Assembly (NCBI GenBank): GCA_914767715.1
Contig: OU612070.1
Location: 26,152,025-26,216,024, forward strand
Source: Membranipora membranacea
Lineage: Eukaryota; Bryozoa; Gymnolaemata; Cheilostomatida; Membraniporidae
Direction: 5' to 3'
Length of the DNA stretch: 64,000 bases
The translations under genes were made by a program, and so were the position numbers. Positions 11,212 to 23,459 of the stretch are shown here, in pieces. Each line of letters begins with the position of its first letter. Within the stretch, counting starts at the first letter, position 1. A model generated the notes under the pieces. That model ran no database searches. It saw only the letters and a program-made list of their open reading frames with translations, and had not been told where the DNA came from.

Positions 11212-12705
11212 TTTTATTGCAAGTGGCGTACTCCTGTTATTGTGGTAGCTGCTGCTTTGATAGCCGTTGTTTTTACCTCCCCGTTTGGCATCTTTCTGTA
11301 CCGTAATCGCTGGTATGTCAGCCATATCCGAGTTGTTGCAAAAGCTATGGTAACGAGTGCCCAGCGAGTCAAGATGGACCAGCTGTTTAAACACGATGCC
11401 TTCATCTCTTACAATCCTAAAAGTAACAGTGACAGTACTTGGATTATTCAGAATTTCATCCCTCAGGTAGAAGGAGATGATGAATCAGACTCTAGTAGCT
11501 CAGATACTGCTCTACTGGTAACAAAATGTGTCTTACAGGCAACTCAGTTTCTCTGTGGAGATCATGCTTTTTCCTATTTGCTGTTGGTAGTACTGCGATG
11601 TTTAAATTGTTTGTTGCTGTTCTTTGGACAGAAGTCAATGTCTGCGGTGTTCCAATTATAAAGTGTCTTACAAGTTTGCATGTTGTTAGCCTCTGAGTTT
11701 CAAAGTTGTATGTTTATAGTACTCAATGCTAGCTCTGAATGCAGAAAATTTTAGGAGGATTTCAATGTGAAAGCCCACTTTCTGTAATAATAAGTTTTAC
11801 TTTCAGGAGCGTATAAGATGTTACATACATGACAGAGACTCTGAGATTGGGACAGAGAAGTATACAGAGCTTTGTCAAGCAGTGGAGGACAGCAGAAAAC
11901 TAATAATAATACTTAGTAACTCTTATCTGGCCAATCCTGCCTGTCTCAATGAGGCAAACTTACTCGCTGGTAAGAACACCGAATTGTAGTTATACATCCT
12001 CAAGTGTAAACTAGCTTTGGCAAATAATTTTTCTATGCTTTTGTTGAATGCACAACAACACCACAATAATATTTGTTGTGATTGCTGTACTTTTAGGTTA
12101 TGGTACAGATAGAGCGAAATGCTATGAGCCTGACAGAATACTAGTGCTGGTATTAGAAGAGCCAGATGACGGGATCATCAGACCTCCGATAACTGGACTT
12201 ATGAAAAGTTGCAACGTCATAGATGTGGTGAGATATCATTGAGAGTTTATCAGTAATATCTACTTTTGAACTCCTGAATTTAACTTGTGAGTATACAACT
12301 TTGAATGTTGAATGTCGCAATAGGACCAGAGTTTGTTGTTACATTTGTAGTTGAGCGAATGGATAGGAATATTTGCTGCTGCCTCCAAAGGTTGGATTGT
12401 TCTGCAAGACTGAAGAGGGCCAGAAAAACCGTTGAATAAATTTATTTGATTTAAGGGAAAGTTTTTGAGATGACTTGGTTGCTGTAAAAAATATGAATTT
12501 TCTTTACTTGTAGACTGAGGATATCAGACTGAGCTCCAGAAAAATGAAGTCAGTATGGAACCAAATCCAAAAGTTTATTGCAAAGCCAAACATCATTTAC
12601 AAAAAGGCTCCAAAAAAGATCAAAAAGTCAAGCGCTAATAGTGCAGAAAGTGATTGCGAGAGGACACTCTTGTATCAAGGGAATAGTGGGATCTCATACA
12701 GTTAA
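11212..12705 (+). pseudogene. Untranslated TM and TIR exons of TLR copy 2
   Basis: Downstream of the stop the frame stays open to the splice donor after 11517. It continues through exons 11807-11969, 12097-12227 and 12514-12705, all with GT-AG sites, to the same TAA stop. Box 1 FKHDAFISYN, box 2 RDSEIG and the box 3 Trp are unchanged. The three small exons differ from copy 1 only at a few silent sites. A single G-to-T change therefore separates this copy from a full receptor. The stop is recent, still segregating, or a base-call error. Confidence 0.85.
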
Positions 12706-12771
12706 TCACTACAGCAGAGCAGCGCTGACAATAATACATTATACAACACTACAGGTGTGCTATGAGAAATT

Positions 12772-12777
12772 AATAAA
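12772..12777 (+). terminator. Polyadenylation signal of TLR copy 2
   Basis: AATAAA lies about 67 nt after the ancestral stop codon, matching copy 1. Confidence 0.5.
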
Positions 12778-13970
12778 TTGTATATCATACTAGTATTCGC
12801 AACTTTGATGCAGGATTTTGGGTAAACAACTTGTGATAGCTGCTGTAAAACCTAAAGACTTGATGGAAAATAATTCTGATATTCTTTTAGTATGTCCAGT
12901 AGGAACTTGTTCAATTGATAAGCCTACCAGAAAAAATGTTGACTTTTGAGTGTCATAATACTGACCCTCCCTGATGCCAACGCTGTCTGAGGATCCTAAG
13001 CCATAGTTGTGTCCTGGTTGCAAGTAAGATTTAACGCAGCAGTGTTGTTTACAATATTTTTCATAATCTATTATGTTAGGGTTTTTTAGTTTGAATAGGG
13101 CACAAATATAAATCATATTTACAAAATCATACTATTGTATATGTGCATGCGTAACAGTGTACAGGTAATATAAAAGTCAGTGAATAGTGATGTCATGTTC
13201 TTTGATAATAGCAACCAGGAGATATCATTACTAGACTTAGTTCTGTCTAAGAAAACCTTTTATACTCAGATCATAATATCTAATATGATGATTTGTTTCA
13301 TGATAACCCTTTACACAGGCTATGATTGCTTTTTTAAGTACAACAAAACCTTTTCACATGTTGTTAACATGACTTGGCATAACATCATTGGCCAAAGCAC
13401 ACAGTTTAACTTCCTCAATCTGAGCAAATTAGCATTCAGTATTCAGTTCGCTCAATTAAGTCTGTTTAAGTTTACTAGCCCATGAGTTTGTTCAGTCCGT
13501 GTATATCGAACCGTCTGACAATATACCTGCTGCTTTCATGAGCAGCGGACATTTAGCTTATTCCCCAAATGGCAAGCCTAACAAAGCTGTTTATAGTCAA
13601 AGCTCCTGAAATGGTTTAAAAACATTATTTTTTTATTTAAAAAAGGTACACATCAATAAAAAGAGCATTTTAAGCCTAGCAAACTAATCTTTTATTCAAA
13701 GAACGTGTCAAAATATTCATAATGTATTCAAAATATGTTTTGGTAATCATCAATGTTTTACACCTTGAAGTTTGACTAACTTGAACTACCCTTATACATT
13801 ATCCCAAACTACCACATGGGCTTACTTTGGCACCTTATCATGGCCGTGGGCAAATGCTTACTACAAATCACTCTATTTTCGCTAACTCGCATTATTGGCT
13901 TCAATATTTTTTACAACTGAAATAAATGACACAGACTAGAAGTCTTCCTTAAAGTACTGTACTATTACCC

Positions 13971-16318
13971 AGTATGGGAAATGTCGGCTTAGGGCTCTTG
14001 TAACGTGTTTGTGGTACATAATTTTTGCGCCTTTCAAGTTAACATTTTCGTCTTACCATTTTCCGCCCTTCCTATCTCCAGCTATTTACTTCCAACATTT
14101 TTTTTGTTGAGCCAGGAAATCGCGTATAAGTCCCGCGCCAATCCTAAAGATGCACCAAATTGTAAGGGAAAAATGAAGTTTAATAAAGGTCCTGTTTACA
14201 AAATAATTATAAACCCTACATATATCGAGCCATAGTTTACGTCGTCTACAAAAAGGGTTTGGGTGGCTTGATTGAATTATATGTCTAATTACTTCTACAT
14301 GCTGGTCAACATGGTGCCTGCTTTTAGCCTCTAATAAAGCATAATAATCTTGAAGACGAAAAGCATGAATAACAAGTTGTCTTCCCTTTGACATTAGGGG
14401 GACAACTTCCCACCGCCCTTTTTTGCATGTGTTCTCAATTGCCTCACTGGATCAAACGCTGACAACCTTCCTCTCATCACTAAAATCAAATCACGAGCTT
14501 CCATATAATTTATTCTCTCTGACACATGAATAGTAGTCACAGTACCCATCATATGCTTACTTGATTTTGTACAAAAGGCTGCCATTTAGACACCCACCCT
14601 CACCATGTGCTTGCTGCTTTGAATTACCTACTCCCATGTGGTTACACTGGATCTGAGCTGTTCTGCATCATCAGATTTCATGAACTCAATAAACCAAGAG
14701 TTAAGCAAAGACTACCATTCTTTAAAGTGAAACTTTTATACAGTGCCTTTACCAGGGACTAAAATTGACCTGCTACATTGAACTCAAGCCTTCCTTAAAA
14801 CTAATTTTGATCCAGCATCTCTGTACCAAACACCCAGAAATACGGATGAATTGGAGCAGATCTGAAACTGTGATGCACGTGTGTTTGCTGTCCCCTTTAG
14901 GAAGGTTTGACCTGTGAGAAATAAATTGACTAAGTCACTGTAACTACGACCAAACAATAAGTCTCTCTGATTCTCAAGAGCCCAGACTGAAAGTACTTGC
15001 ATCAATAATCAACATTGTCCCAGCATTGGCATAAAAAAACTTAGTGCCCCTGCGATACCAATCCTATCTCCATACACCAGAAGAGTTATTACATTCTTAA
15101 TAAATATTACGTATTACAACTCTTTAACCAAAGCATAATTTTGTCTACATGAAGAGGTCAGCTGTGTGTGTATCTGATGGAAATCATGGAGAGATTATTT
15201 GACTTGTTTGCTGATTTTCTCTTAGAATAGAGGATATTAAATGACAAACTTTTCCCAGACTCTGATAAGGCTTAAATTGATAGAAGAAAAGAAGAGCTTC
15301 GTTTTTGTGTTGTGTACCAAGGATAAATTACTATTTAGTTGCCTAGGAGGGAAATGATGGTTTCGACAACGCAGGGTTCTGTATGAAGTTGTTAGTGGTT
15401 TTGTTGACTCATTTTCTGCCATCGTTTGTTGGCGGTATTTTGTTGTAATTTTAATATAAGAGTCGCTATGCAAATAATTCAAAGAAGTGTGTAACGCTGG
15501 ACTGAAAAGCTCTTGACTTGATCAAATAATGACATAACATGGACAAAACAATATAAAAAAAACACATCAATCGTTACATGTGATACAGTCCAAAGGGTTT
15601 CTCCGAACCTGGAACGGGGGGGGGGGGGCAGCTGTTAGTGACTTTGAATTTTGTTGAGGTTAATTTGTTACATTTTAATTTTGAGAGTGCTAGCGAAATT
15701 TACACAGAACTAAAGAAAATTCAAAGAGGACACAACTTTAATTAACATAAAGAAACTAGACAACTTGTTAAATAATGTGTTGGAACTTTTAAGTTTTTTG
15801 AGAAACTTTGTGCTTTATTTCTTTTATCGTTCCTCACAGGTGCAGTTATTCAAGTTCCACTTGTATATATACACAGCATAGCAATATTCATATATTTTGT
15901 GCTATTGATATCAACACTGAACATGTAAAAGAAAATGTAGAGGACAAAATAAGTAGGTTTGAAAATACTTGCCAGAGAGTGCACTTGAACTATCACTGTG
16001 CTGCCACTTGATACTAATGAGGTCACAAACCTTTGATCAGTAATTTTGTTTGACAAAACAGCCTTTGGAAGTTGTGACAATAAAATTGAGCAGAACATCT
16101 TGTCATACCACAATGATGTCAGATGACTGCACATTATCACTTATAAAGATGATGGTGATAGTGGTGGTATTGACATTTTGTGGTTATACTCCAATCAATG
16201 AGAGTTAACACAAATGACACCTTGTGTTTATCTCAAGTGAAGCTTCTACGTAAACTTGATAGCAGACATAAATTTTGCTGCATGAGATTATAACAAAATC
16301 ACAAGACAGTAACACAGA
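13971..16318. other. Intergenic region, no gene recognised
   Basis: Several 60-100 codon frames occur on the minus strand (14086-15005), none with a domain I recognise. A run of about 14 G lies near 15617-15630. Confidence 0.45.
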
Positions 16319-16357
16319 GTAAGGATATACAGAAGTGTCCTCTCTGTATATCCTTAC
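16319..16357. repeat. Perfect 15-bp hairpin
   Basis: gtaaggatatacaga (16319-16333) pairs perfectly with tctgtatatccttac (16343-16357) across a 9-nt loop. It lies just beyond the 3' end of the minus-strand lectin exon. It could be a small inverted-repeat remnant or an RNA stem. Confidence 0.7.
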
Positions 16358-16413
16358 CGTTTGTGATAAGAGTTTTGATGTTCCGTAGAATGGCGAAGAT
16401 CTCTATAATGAGC

Positions 16414-16638
16414 TTATTCTCCTTTTTCACATACAAACTCCTGTTCATAATGAGTACACGAGAGGTTGTCAATGAAGTAAGAGTAGTCCGGACCACCTGA
16501 TCTTTCACCAAACATCTGAGCACACACCGTTCCCGTTCGGCTCTCCTGGGGCCCAAATATCATCATCAGCAGCGAAACCCTCTCCATTACTCCACTGCCA
16601 TGTCCCACTTATATTCATAGCATCTATCCAAGTACCAC
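16414..16638 (-). pseudogene. C-type lectin domain, C-terminal exon (frameshifted)
   Basis: Read on the minus strand from an acceptor (tttccag) just above 16638, this exon encodes the second half of a C-type lectin domain. It shows WIDAMN, then GTWQWSNGEGF, an EPN triplet, a Cys, and a terminal DNLSC...FVCE block ending in TAA at 16414. EPN is the mannose-type calcium-site motif. The usual WND is replaced by FID, so the calcium site is imperfect. A one-base shift in the middle of the exon, just after CSDVW, breaks the frame. Either the gene is dead or there is a sequencing indel. The N-terminal half of the domain was not found; a candidate upstream exon lies at 18142-18198. Confidence 0.7.
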
Positions 16639-16639
16639 C

Positions 16640-18141
16640 TGGAAATGTCATAAATGGTCAGGTGATACAAGTTAACAAGAATAAAATATCAACAATATTG
16701 ATACATTTAAATTTCACAATAGATTTGTCCATATTGCTGCCCCTCATCGACGACAACCATATATCAGCATTTTGTCTTGTGGGGTTTTTCCTGTCTTAGA
16801 TAAATTGTCAATCAAGAATAATCAGGATATAAGTAAAGGTACATTCAGAAAAAGAGTCCTCCATTCGGGCATACTTGAAATACTTTCAGACGTGCTACTC
16901 CATGTAGATTACCACCCCAAATAGTCAAAATTAAGTCTTAAAATAGCAGACAACGACTCAAATTACATTTTGATATTTGTCGCGTAATGATTTAATGCTA
17001 TAAATAAAAATCAAATTAGAAAATTTTTGTTATTTCAATTGCAAACTCTTTCCGCCATTTTGTTTCAGTAACAAGAATTCGAAATATGATTGGCCAATTG
17101 TTAATTCTCTACAAACAAATATATTTTTTTAGAAAAAATTTAATGCATAAAAGTATTCGTTTCTAGAATTAAAGCAGTTATCTTTTGTTCTTTTTTAATC
17201 TAGATACATAAAGAGTCGTGTCAATTACAAAATCATCCACAAAAACAATATTATTGCTTTCATTGAAAATGATTATGTATTATGTATATATGTTATCATA
17301 TATGTAAGAGATCATAAATACAACGCAGCTCCCTAATTCATTTCAGCTTGTTGCAGCCATTGGGGTTAAGGGGCTGCATACAGCTTTGTAGTACAGAACC
17401 AAAGCCTATACCTTGGATTTTCATTGTTGAGTATGTTGCCTATCTGTGAAGGCAAATTGCAAGTGGATTCATATTTAGTGGTGCCAAGGTTGAATACTGC
17501 TTTAAAGCGGTCTCACAGAGATGAAAAATACCTAAATTATTTGCTCTATGTATTCGTAAGTGATAATTTATTTACCTGCTTTAAAGCATCCAAACAATGA
17601 ACCATAAAATAATCAAAGAGACTGCTCCAGCTTATAAGCTTTAAAATGAGCCAAAGAACAGCTCAATTGGTCAACCAGGACCACAGTTACGTCTTATCAG
17701 AGCCTCGCTATCGTTTGCTCGCGAGCCTTGTGCAGATGTTGGTGTGATGAGATCATAGGTCACTTGAAGATTATAACAATCAGGCAGCCACCATAGACAC
17801 AGATCCGGGTTTATTACATGAATTTTAAAGGCTTTTGAGCCAAAGTTAGGCGTTGGCCTGTGGGTTGACTTGAGTTGTAATAATAAAGTATTTGCGGACC
17901 TGCACGGAACATTGGTTCTGTTGATGCAGACAAGAAACCCTTTCTTCCAATGGATGTACTTCTCTTCCATAAAAAAATTTGTATGTGTTGGGTTAAAATT
18001 AACCCTGTTAAACACAATCACATGACATATCCACCAGGATGTTTGACCTGGCGCTGTCATCATCAGTTTATCATAATATGACAGTGGAGAAGAATTGTCA
18101 CTGACAGGGTTTTTTTCCCTTCCCTGAGAATTGACACTTAC
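16640..18141. other. Presumed intron of the minus-strand lectin, no other gene seen
   Basis: AT-rich. It contains a 130-codon minus-strand frame (17671-18063) with no recognisable domain or conserved pattern, which I do not call. Confidence 0.35.
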
Positions 18142-18198
18142 ATGGTCCTGACTTCATTTCGTTCTCAGACCCAAAATCACCAGGATCCCAGGTGTCAA
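18142..18198 (-). other. Candidate 57-nt exon of the minus-strand lectin gene
   Basis: On the minus strand a good acceptor (gtacttttag) precedes, and a consensus donor (gtaagtg) follows, a 57-nt segment. One frame is open (DTWDPGDFGSENEMKSGP). It could be a linker exon upstream of the lectin domain. The call rests only on splice signals. Confidence 0.3.
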
Positions 18199-18837
18199 CT
18201 AAAAGTACAAATGTGTCAGTTTGTAAATGACTTACATATTTGATTTCCGTAGCTTTTCGCAGTAAATTCAACTTCTATCAAGCTTGCAAACAAAAAAGAT
18301 TGAGTCAAACTCATGTAGCATGGTATGAAATCATCAGTGGTGATCTGTTCCAGCAAAGTTTACTATAATAACTTGTTGTCTGAGTTATTTAATTATTTTT
18401 AAAGAACACTGTCACAATTATTTCTAGTGGTTAAAGTATGTTGTGAACAAACCATGTTTGAGTTCTAATGAGAAAACATATTAATTTTGTTACTGTGAGC
18501 CTGTAAGAGAGAATCTCTCTTAAAGAATTGAATGTGCGTGACTGTTCCCTAGCAGCTATCAGTATGTTAGGAAAATAATCCAAATTGAGTATGAATGACG
18601 CCAAGAGTTATGCTGAGATAAAAGTAGGCCTATTAATTGACAGATGGTGCAATGAATTTTATTTATTTATAAAACGCATAAAATTTCATCATCACATAGC
18701 TGTTACTTTAACTAGGATCCACTACATACTACTGTCATACATAAATCATAAATTTTAACATCTCATGGGATGAGCCAACAAAAATTTATAAATAACTCAC
18801 ACCGAAATCTCAGTCAGACATATGTAAATCTCATGAG

Positions 18838-18843
18838 TATAAA
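18838..18843 (+). promoter_or_regulatory. TATA box of the Kunitz gene
   Basis: TATAAA lies about 80 nt upstream of the ATG. An initiator-like tcattca lies about 30 nt downstream, near 18867-18873, the usual TATA-to-start spacing. Confidence 0.55.
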
Positions 18844-18919
18844 GGTCAGCAGCAAACTCCTCAATTTCATTCAGCATCTTTTTTTCGATCAGCAAAGCTT
18901 GAACAAAATATATCTAACA

Positions 18920-20453
18920 ATGCTTCGTATATTGGCCAGCGCGTTTATTGTAGCTATGCTCCTAAATGCATTGATAGTCAATGGAGATATTTGTCAGCTG
19001 GAGAGTGTTAGGGGTAAATGTAGGGGTGCTTTTACAAGGTATTACTACAACACAGAGACTGGAGACTGTGAGTCCTTTATCTATGGAGGATGTGGTGGAA
19101 ACGACAACCGATTTGAGTAAGTCAGCAGCCGTACTCCTCCCTTATTTGTCCACTTATATAAACCTCAGCAGATTGGGCAAGTTTTGGTTAGATACCCTTT
19201 GCAGTATGATCTCAAACAAATGCTTTCTGTGCTCATGTTTCCTTGTTATCTTGTAATGAAGAACAAAACCCTCATCGTTTTATGTCTTTTAAATTAGCTG
19301 CATGTTTTCAATGCTTGGAGTAAACGCTTTTCCGACGCAAGCTTTCTCTGTTATAAATTCATTCATGAAGCAAAGTCATCTTAAGTTAAATCCTGCAAAG
19401 ACTCAATTCATCCCATTTTCTCGTAAATCAAGTTTATCATCATTTGCACCACTTTAGCTCGACGATCACACCTCTATATCTCCATCTCCTGAAGTCAGAA
19501 ATCTTGGCCTCATCATGGACTCGAAGCTTGACTTCCAAAGTCATGTACTTGCTTCTTTCAACTCAATCGGCTAAGGGCAATCAGGAATTATATTCCTAAA
19601 TCTCAGTTTGCCACCCTCATTCACGCTTTCATCACCAGCAGGCTAGATTTCTGTAATTCGATCAATTTCCGGATAACAAACAATACAGAATTCCTGTGCG
19701 AAATGCTTGACTGGGGGCAATCGCTACACCTCAGCCACTGAAGCCAGATTTACACTCCACTGGCTCCCTATCACATCACGCTCAATGTTCAAGCTAGGTG
19801 TCATGGCTCATAAAGTTGTGCACCATCCAACAACAATCCCAACATATCTCTCAGGTCCTTTTTCAACATCTAAGCATATTCGCAACACCTCATCGAACAC
19901 ACTCGTTTCTACTTTCTCTAGCAAACTCTCAACCGTCGGCGATCGCTCCCTACTCATCACTCTGCCCAAAGTCTGGAATTCCCTCCAACCTGATCTCTGA
20001 GACATCTCTTCAACTTCCCTCTTCAAATCCAAACTAAATACCTTCTTATTTAAATCTCCTTATACTGTTTAATTTTAGCCTGGCTGGTTGCCTGTTTTTG
20101 CCTGGCAGGTGGCCATATTTAGCTAAGTATAATGTGTAAATACATGTATTTTATTAGAAGTTACTATAATTTTATCTTTCCGTTAACTCATTCTCAGATT
20201 TTATGTACACTTTTATTTAAATTTACTTATTATTCTACACCGAATATTTTATCTCACATTTTATCATGTACAACGCTTAGAAATCATTGTTTTATTGTAT
20301 AAACAATTTTATTAAGCGTTTCATAAATGAACTGTATTATTATTATTATTATGATTTTTGCTGCACTCTTTCTTACCCCTATTGATAAATGCTGATATAT
20401 GGTTTGTCTTTATTTTCAGTACAAGGAATGAATGTGAGGAAGCTTGTCTCTAA
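18920..20453 (+). CDS. Secreted single-domain Kunitz-type serine protease inhibitor
   Basis: Exons 18920-19116 and 20420-20453 are joined by a GT-AG intron (gtaagt to ttttcag, phase 2) to give 76 residues. The first 22 or so residues form a signal peptide (MLRILASAF... to VNG). The rest is one complete Kunitz (BPTI) domain with all six cysteines in the expected order, RYYYN, the FIYGGCGGN signature and a final [13 protein letters not shown] across the junction. The residue after the second Cys is Arg (GKCRGAF), the P1 position, which predicts inhibition of trypsin-like proteases. Length is normal for a one-domain inhibitor. A TATA box and a polyadenylation signal flank it, so the gene appears complete. 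Such proteins serve in defence, venom or matrix control; the sequence does not say which. Confidence 0.92.
19320..20352 (+). mobile_element. CR1/L2-like LINE 3' relic inside the Kunitz intron
   Basis: Pieces of the C-terminal reverse transcriptase region of a non-LTR retrotransposon appear in shifting frames: [12 protein letters not shown] near 19390, an [17 protein letters not shown] block near 19500, ITSRLDFCN near 19635, then LHWLPITSR near 19760 and [11 protein letters not shown] at its end (20000). Several frameshifts and stops make it dead. It ends in an att microsatellite at 20335-20352, a common LINE tail. It lies in the same orientation as the host gene. Confidence 0.8.
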
Positions 20454-20534
20454 TGAAACCTCTTCCCATGTCACGGACTGATACAGACACTATAGCTGAT
20501 ACATTGCTGAGACCTCCAAACTTTAAATATCATC

Positions 20535-20540
20535 AATAAA
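20535..20540 (+). terminator. Polyadenylation signal of the Kunitz gene
   Basis: AATAAA lies about 82 nt after the TAA stop; a second AATAAA follows within ten bases. Confidence 0.65.
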
Positions 20541-20559
20541 CAATAAACTTGACACCAAC

Positions 20560-22890
20560 ATTATAATACTTAAAATAATTTATTTAAACGCACAATGACA
20601 AATAAACATGAAATTGTTCGAGCCAACATATTTCTAAAAGCCTTTATGTTGTACTTTAATTTGAAAGAGCCCTCCTTTATATATCCTTTTCTTATATAAT
20701 AAATGAGGAAAAGCCATCACTAGACTTGATAAAACGGACACAAAGAAATAAACTGTCAAAATGCTTTAGGGCTAGCTAAGTGAGTTTAGAAATTTTGTTC
20801 GGGCAGGAGAAATCAGCTGAGCATGTGCCAAAGAAAAGCATAACCCAGAAAAGACACTAAAATAAAACTCAACTATTTTCCTATCCACCTGAGCGGAAAT
20901 TAATTGATAATGAAATGCTACCACAGAGGTATAGAGGCTATAAATATACATTGAGTTTTAATAACGTCACAGAATGTAAAAGATAAGGCCCTAAAATTAT
21001 TCAAGTTAGCATCTGCATTTTATATTCTTTTGTTATTTGTCTGACAATAATATTTGACCATACGCTCTGACAGTGATCACTTTGATAACGAACCGCACAG
21101 ATTTGTGGTTTTGTCCGTAGAAGTTATTAAGTCAGCTCATGTAATACTAGTTCCAATCAGACCTCAGGACAATCTAATGTATAATAAAAGGAGTTTATTA
21201 AAAACTAAATTGACAAAGGAAAAGCAGCTGCCTGTCAATTTGATCAGACCTGTTTCCAGGAAATTGTTTTTACTTCCAGGTGTAACAACTCTTCTTGTAA
21301 CTGACATATAATGATTACTGGTGCCCCATTTAACATTTAACAGTAGCGGTCATTTTCAGCCAAGGGATGAAATTTGACAAACTGCTGATATTCTTTGACA
21401 TCACTGAGAATTAAGAATAATTCATTATTATGCCTAGTTTGATAGCACACTAGATCTGCACACAAAAGTCGTTTGTTGGTGACTATTTGAAATCACCAGT
21501 GATGAGAAAGCGGGCTGATGGGTGCCTTCAAGGCGTTTTAGTAGTGTGTTGGTAAAGTTTAATAATGTGCTGCTTGTAGGCTAATGTTAAAGTTGTGAAT
21601 CTGTTAGAACTCTTCCACTATGGCATCATATTTTAGATTAGCCTCTACACTAGTACTGTTATCCATTTCCAGGAAGTTGCGCCATCTTTCGTTAGAATAT
21701 GTAAACGTTTTCCTTCCTTCATATGCTTCTTCCGGGTTTGAGTATAGTGAACCAAGTATGTGATTATTTAATATCACTTTTATTGAAAGACCAATCAGAT
21801 CGTGAATAGGGTATTTGTGTTGTGACTTAATTTCACGAACATGATTTTGATGCAGTAATTTTCAACTTTAGGTAAGTTTTTTATGCATTTCTTACATAGA
21901 GCACTGGTGCATAATGTGCAGAGATTTGTCCTTTGCCACAAGTGCCTACTTCACCAGACAAAATTTTAATTATCAGTTAATGATCATCCCAGCCAGAACC
22001 TGCCCACAGTTCAGAAGATGATGATAATCCGCAACATATTAGGGAAGAGCAGTGTAGCTAAGTGTGTCTGATAACCACAAACAAGCGGCGACCCGCAACC
22101 AGAAAGAAACTATCAGCTTGAATGAGTACATCTGCACCCACAACCAGAGAAAAACAGAAAACAAAAAACAATCAGCGTGAATGAGTTCGCCTGCAACCAG
22201 AAGAATGAGGATCAAACATTCAATTGCTGAAGATTATCTTTTCTGTTTGAAATAAGGCCCCTTTAACTTGTCACTTAAAAGTGATGTTTATAAGAGTTTA
22301 GAGCCAGTAAAAAGGTGTGTGACAGACAGCTGGCTAGATAACAGGATATGGCTATCAGCTTCCATCCTTTAAATAAAAAAAGTGCATTAGTATGGCTTGT
22401 TTATGGTGTTTACAATCCTGTCGGAATGTTTTCTCCCTCTAATCTGACTAAAAAATTGCACACATTTGTGGTTCCTTATTTTTCCACAAAATGATAATAG
22501 TTATTTAATTAGAGTAGTTAAGGCCTATTTAATGTTCTTTAATGATCTAACTCAGTGATTGGTGAAATACTGCAGAGTTCATTACTCCTCTTGAGGATTT
22601 ATAGACTTTGTAGGTCATTTTCTCATTTCTGGGTCCAGATATGTCAGACATGTTTTTATTCCCTTATTGTGTTCCGCAGGCAGCGCTACCCTGGATCTGC
22701 GCGAAGCACGGAAAACAAAATTCGGATCTGGATTTGAGCTCACTAATCTGTAGTTGAATTTCAACTTTGGGAAAAATAAAGAGATGTCTCCTCTTCTTCC
22801 CAACCAGTATGGTAAGGTGGCCTGTGCCTGGAGGCATTCAATTGCAAACTTGTAATGTGTGGTGACATGTACTCAGTATCATGTATGTAA
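20560..22890. other. Intergenic region, no gene recognised
   Basis: The longest frame (21054-21311, plus strand) has no recognisable motif. Near 22080-22200 the phrase caaccagaa recurs with variants of atcagcktgaatgagt, a weak local duplication. Confidence 0.4.
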
Positions 22891-22896
22891 TTTGGA

Positions 22897-23370
22897 ATGA
22901 CCACCATGGGTATTGCAGCTTCAAGCAAGATGATAAGCGCCATCAATTATATCTCCGACTACTGCAGAGATGTGGCGCTGATACTTCGTATGGACGATGA
23001 TGTATTATTATATCCCCAACTTATTCTACAAAACTTGACGTCTATAATGAAGTCAAGCTCAAACCATCGGATATTCAAATATCCAAACAACACCATTACC
23101 TGTAGACTGATATCTGACTTTGGAGTGTGGCACTACAAGGACCACCCAGGTCACTTCAATGCTGACGATGACTCAGTGCTGCCCGGTGAGGAAATGTACC
23201 CTCCGTTCTGTGCTGGATTCTTCATCGCCATGTCCGGTGATGTGCCTCGAAAACTACAGCCTCATATTAAGCTTAATAGGCCCTTCTGGATGGATGATCG
23301 GTATATGGGTGTGTTACAGAGACAAGCTCTCACAACAAATATCGACATTACTAACCTTCTAGACTTTTGA
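22897..23370 (+). CDS. GT31 beta-1,3-galactosyltransferase-like, 3' fragment
   Basis: The frame carries core motifs of the GT31 Golgi glycosyltransferases: a metal-binding DDD (LRMDDDVLLYP) preceded by INYISDYC, a YPPFCAGFFIAMSGDV block (usually YPPYCSGGGYVLS), and WMDDRYMGVL in place of the (E/D)DVyvG acid motif. These enzymes transfer a sugar from UDP-sugar to glycans in the Golgi lumen. The N-terminal membrane anchor and first half of the domain are missing, so this is a last exon or a fragment. An acceptor-like attgcag lies at about 22912-22918. After the TGA at 23370 the same frame stays open and protein-like for about 46 more codons to a TAA near 23510. The TGA may therefore be a nonsense change. 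No promoter or upstream exons were found. Confidence 0.75.
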   Translation: MTTMGIAASSKMISAINYISDYCRDVALILRMDDDVLLYPQLILQNLTSIMKSSSNHRIFKYPNNTITCRLISDFGVWHYKDHPGHFNADDDSVLPGEEMYPPFCAGFFIAMSGDVPRKLQPHIKLNRPFWMDDRYMGVLQRQALTTNIDITNLLDF

Positions 23371-23459
23371 TATCATGATATAAACCCACCCAATTTGGAG
23401 GATCTCACTCAACAAAGACTCTTAGCTAAACATCTACCTGTCATCTTAAAGTCACATTA

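Larger units (their letters stand above)
9080..13970. repeat. Segmental duplication, copy 2 (TLR unit)
   Basis: Direct repeat of about 1849-6750. Exon lengths are identical (2340, 163, 131 and 192 nt) and splice sites are preserved. Introns and 3' flanks are nearly identical, while the N-terminal coding region is visibly more diverged. Confidence 0.9.

Noticed and set aside
14086-15005. Three successive minus-strand frames that might be one degraded gene
   Set aside because: No motif links them and no family is recognised; stops and frame changes between them are consistent with chance.
17671-18063. 130-codon minus-strand frame between lectin exon candidates
   Set aside because: No recognisable domain, composition not protein-like, no matching splice sites. 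Kept only as intron content.
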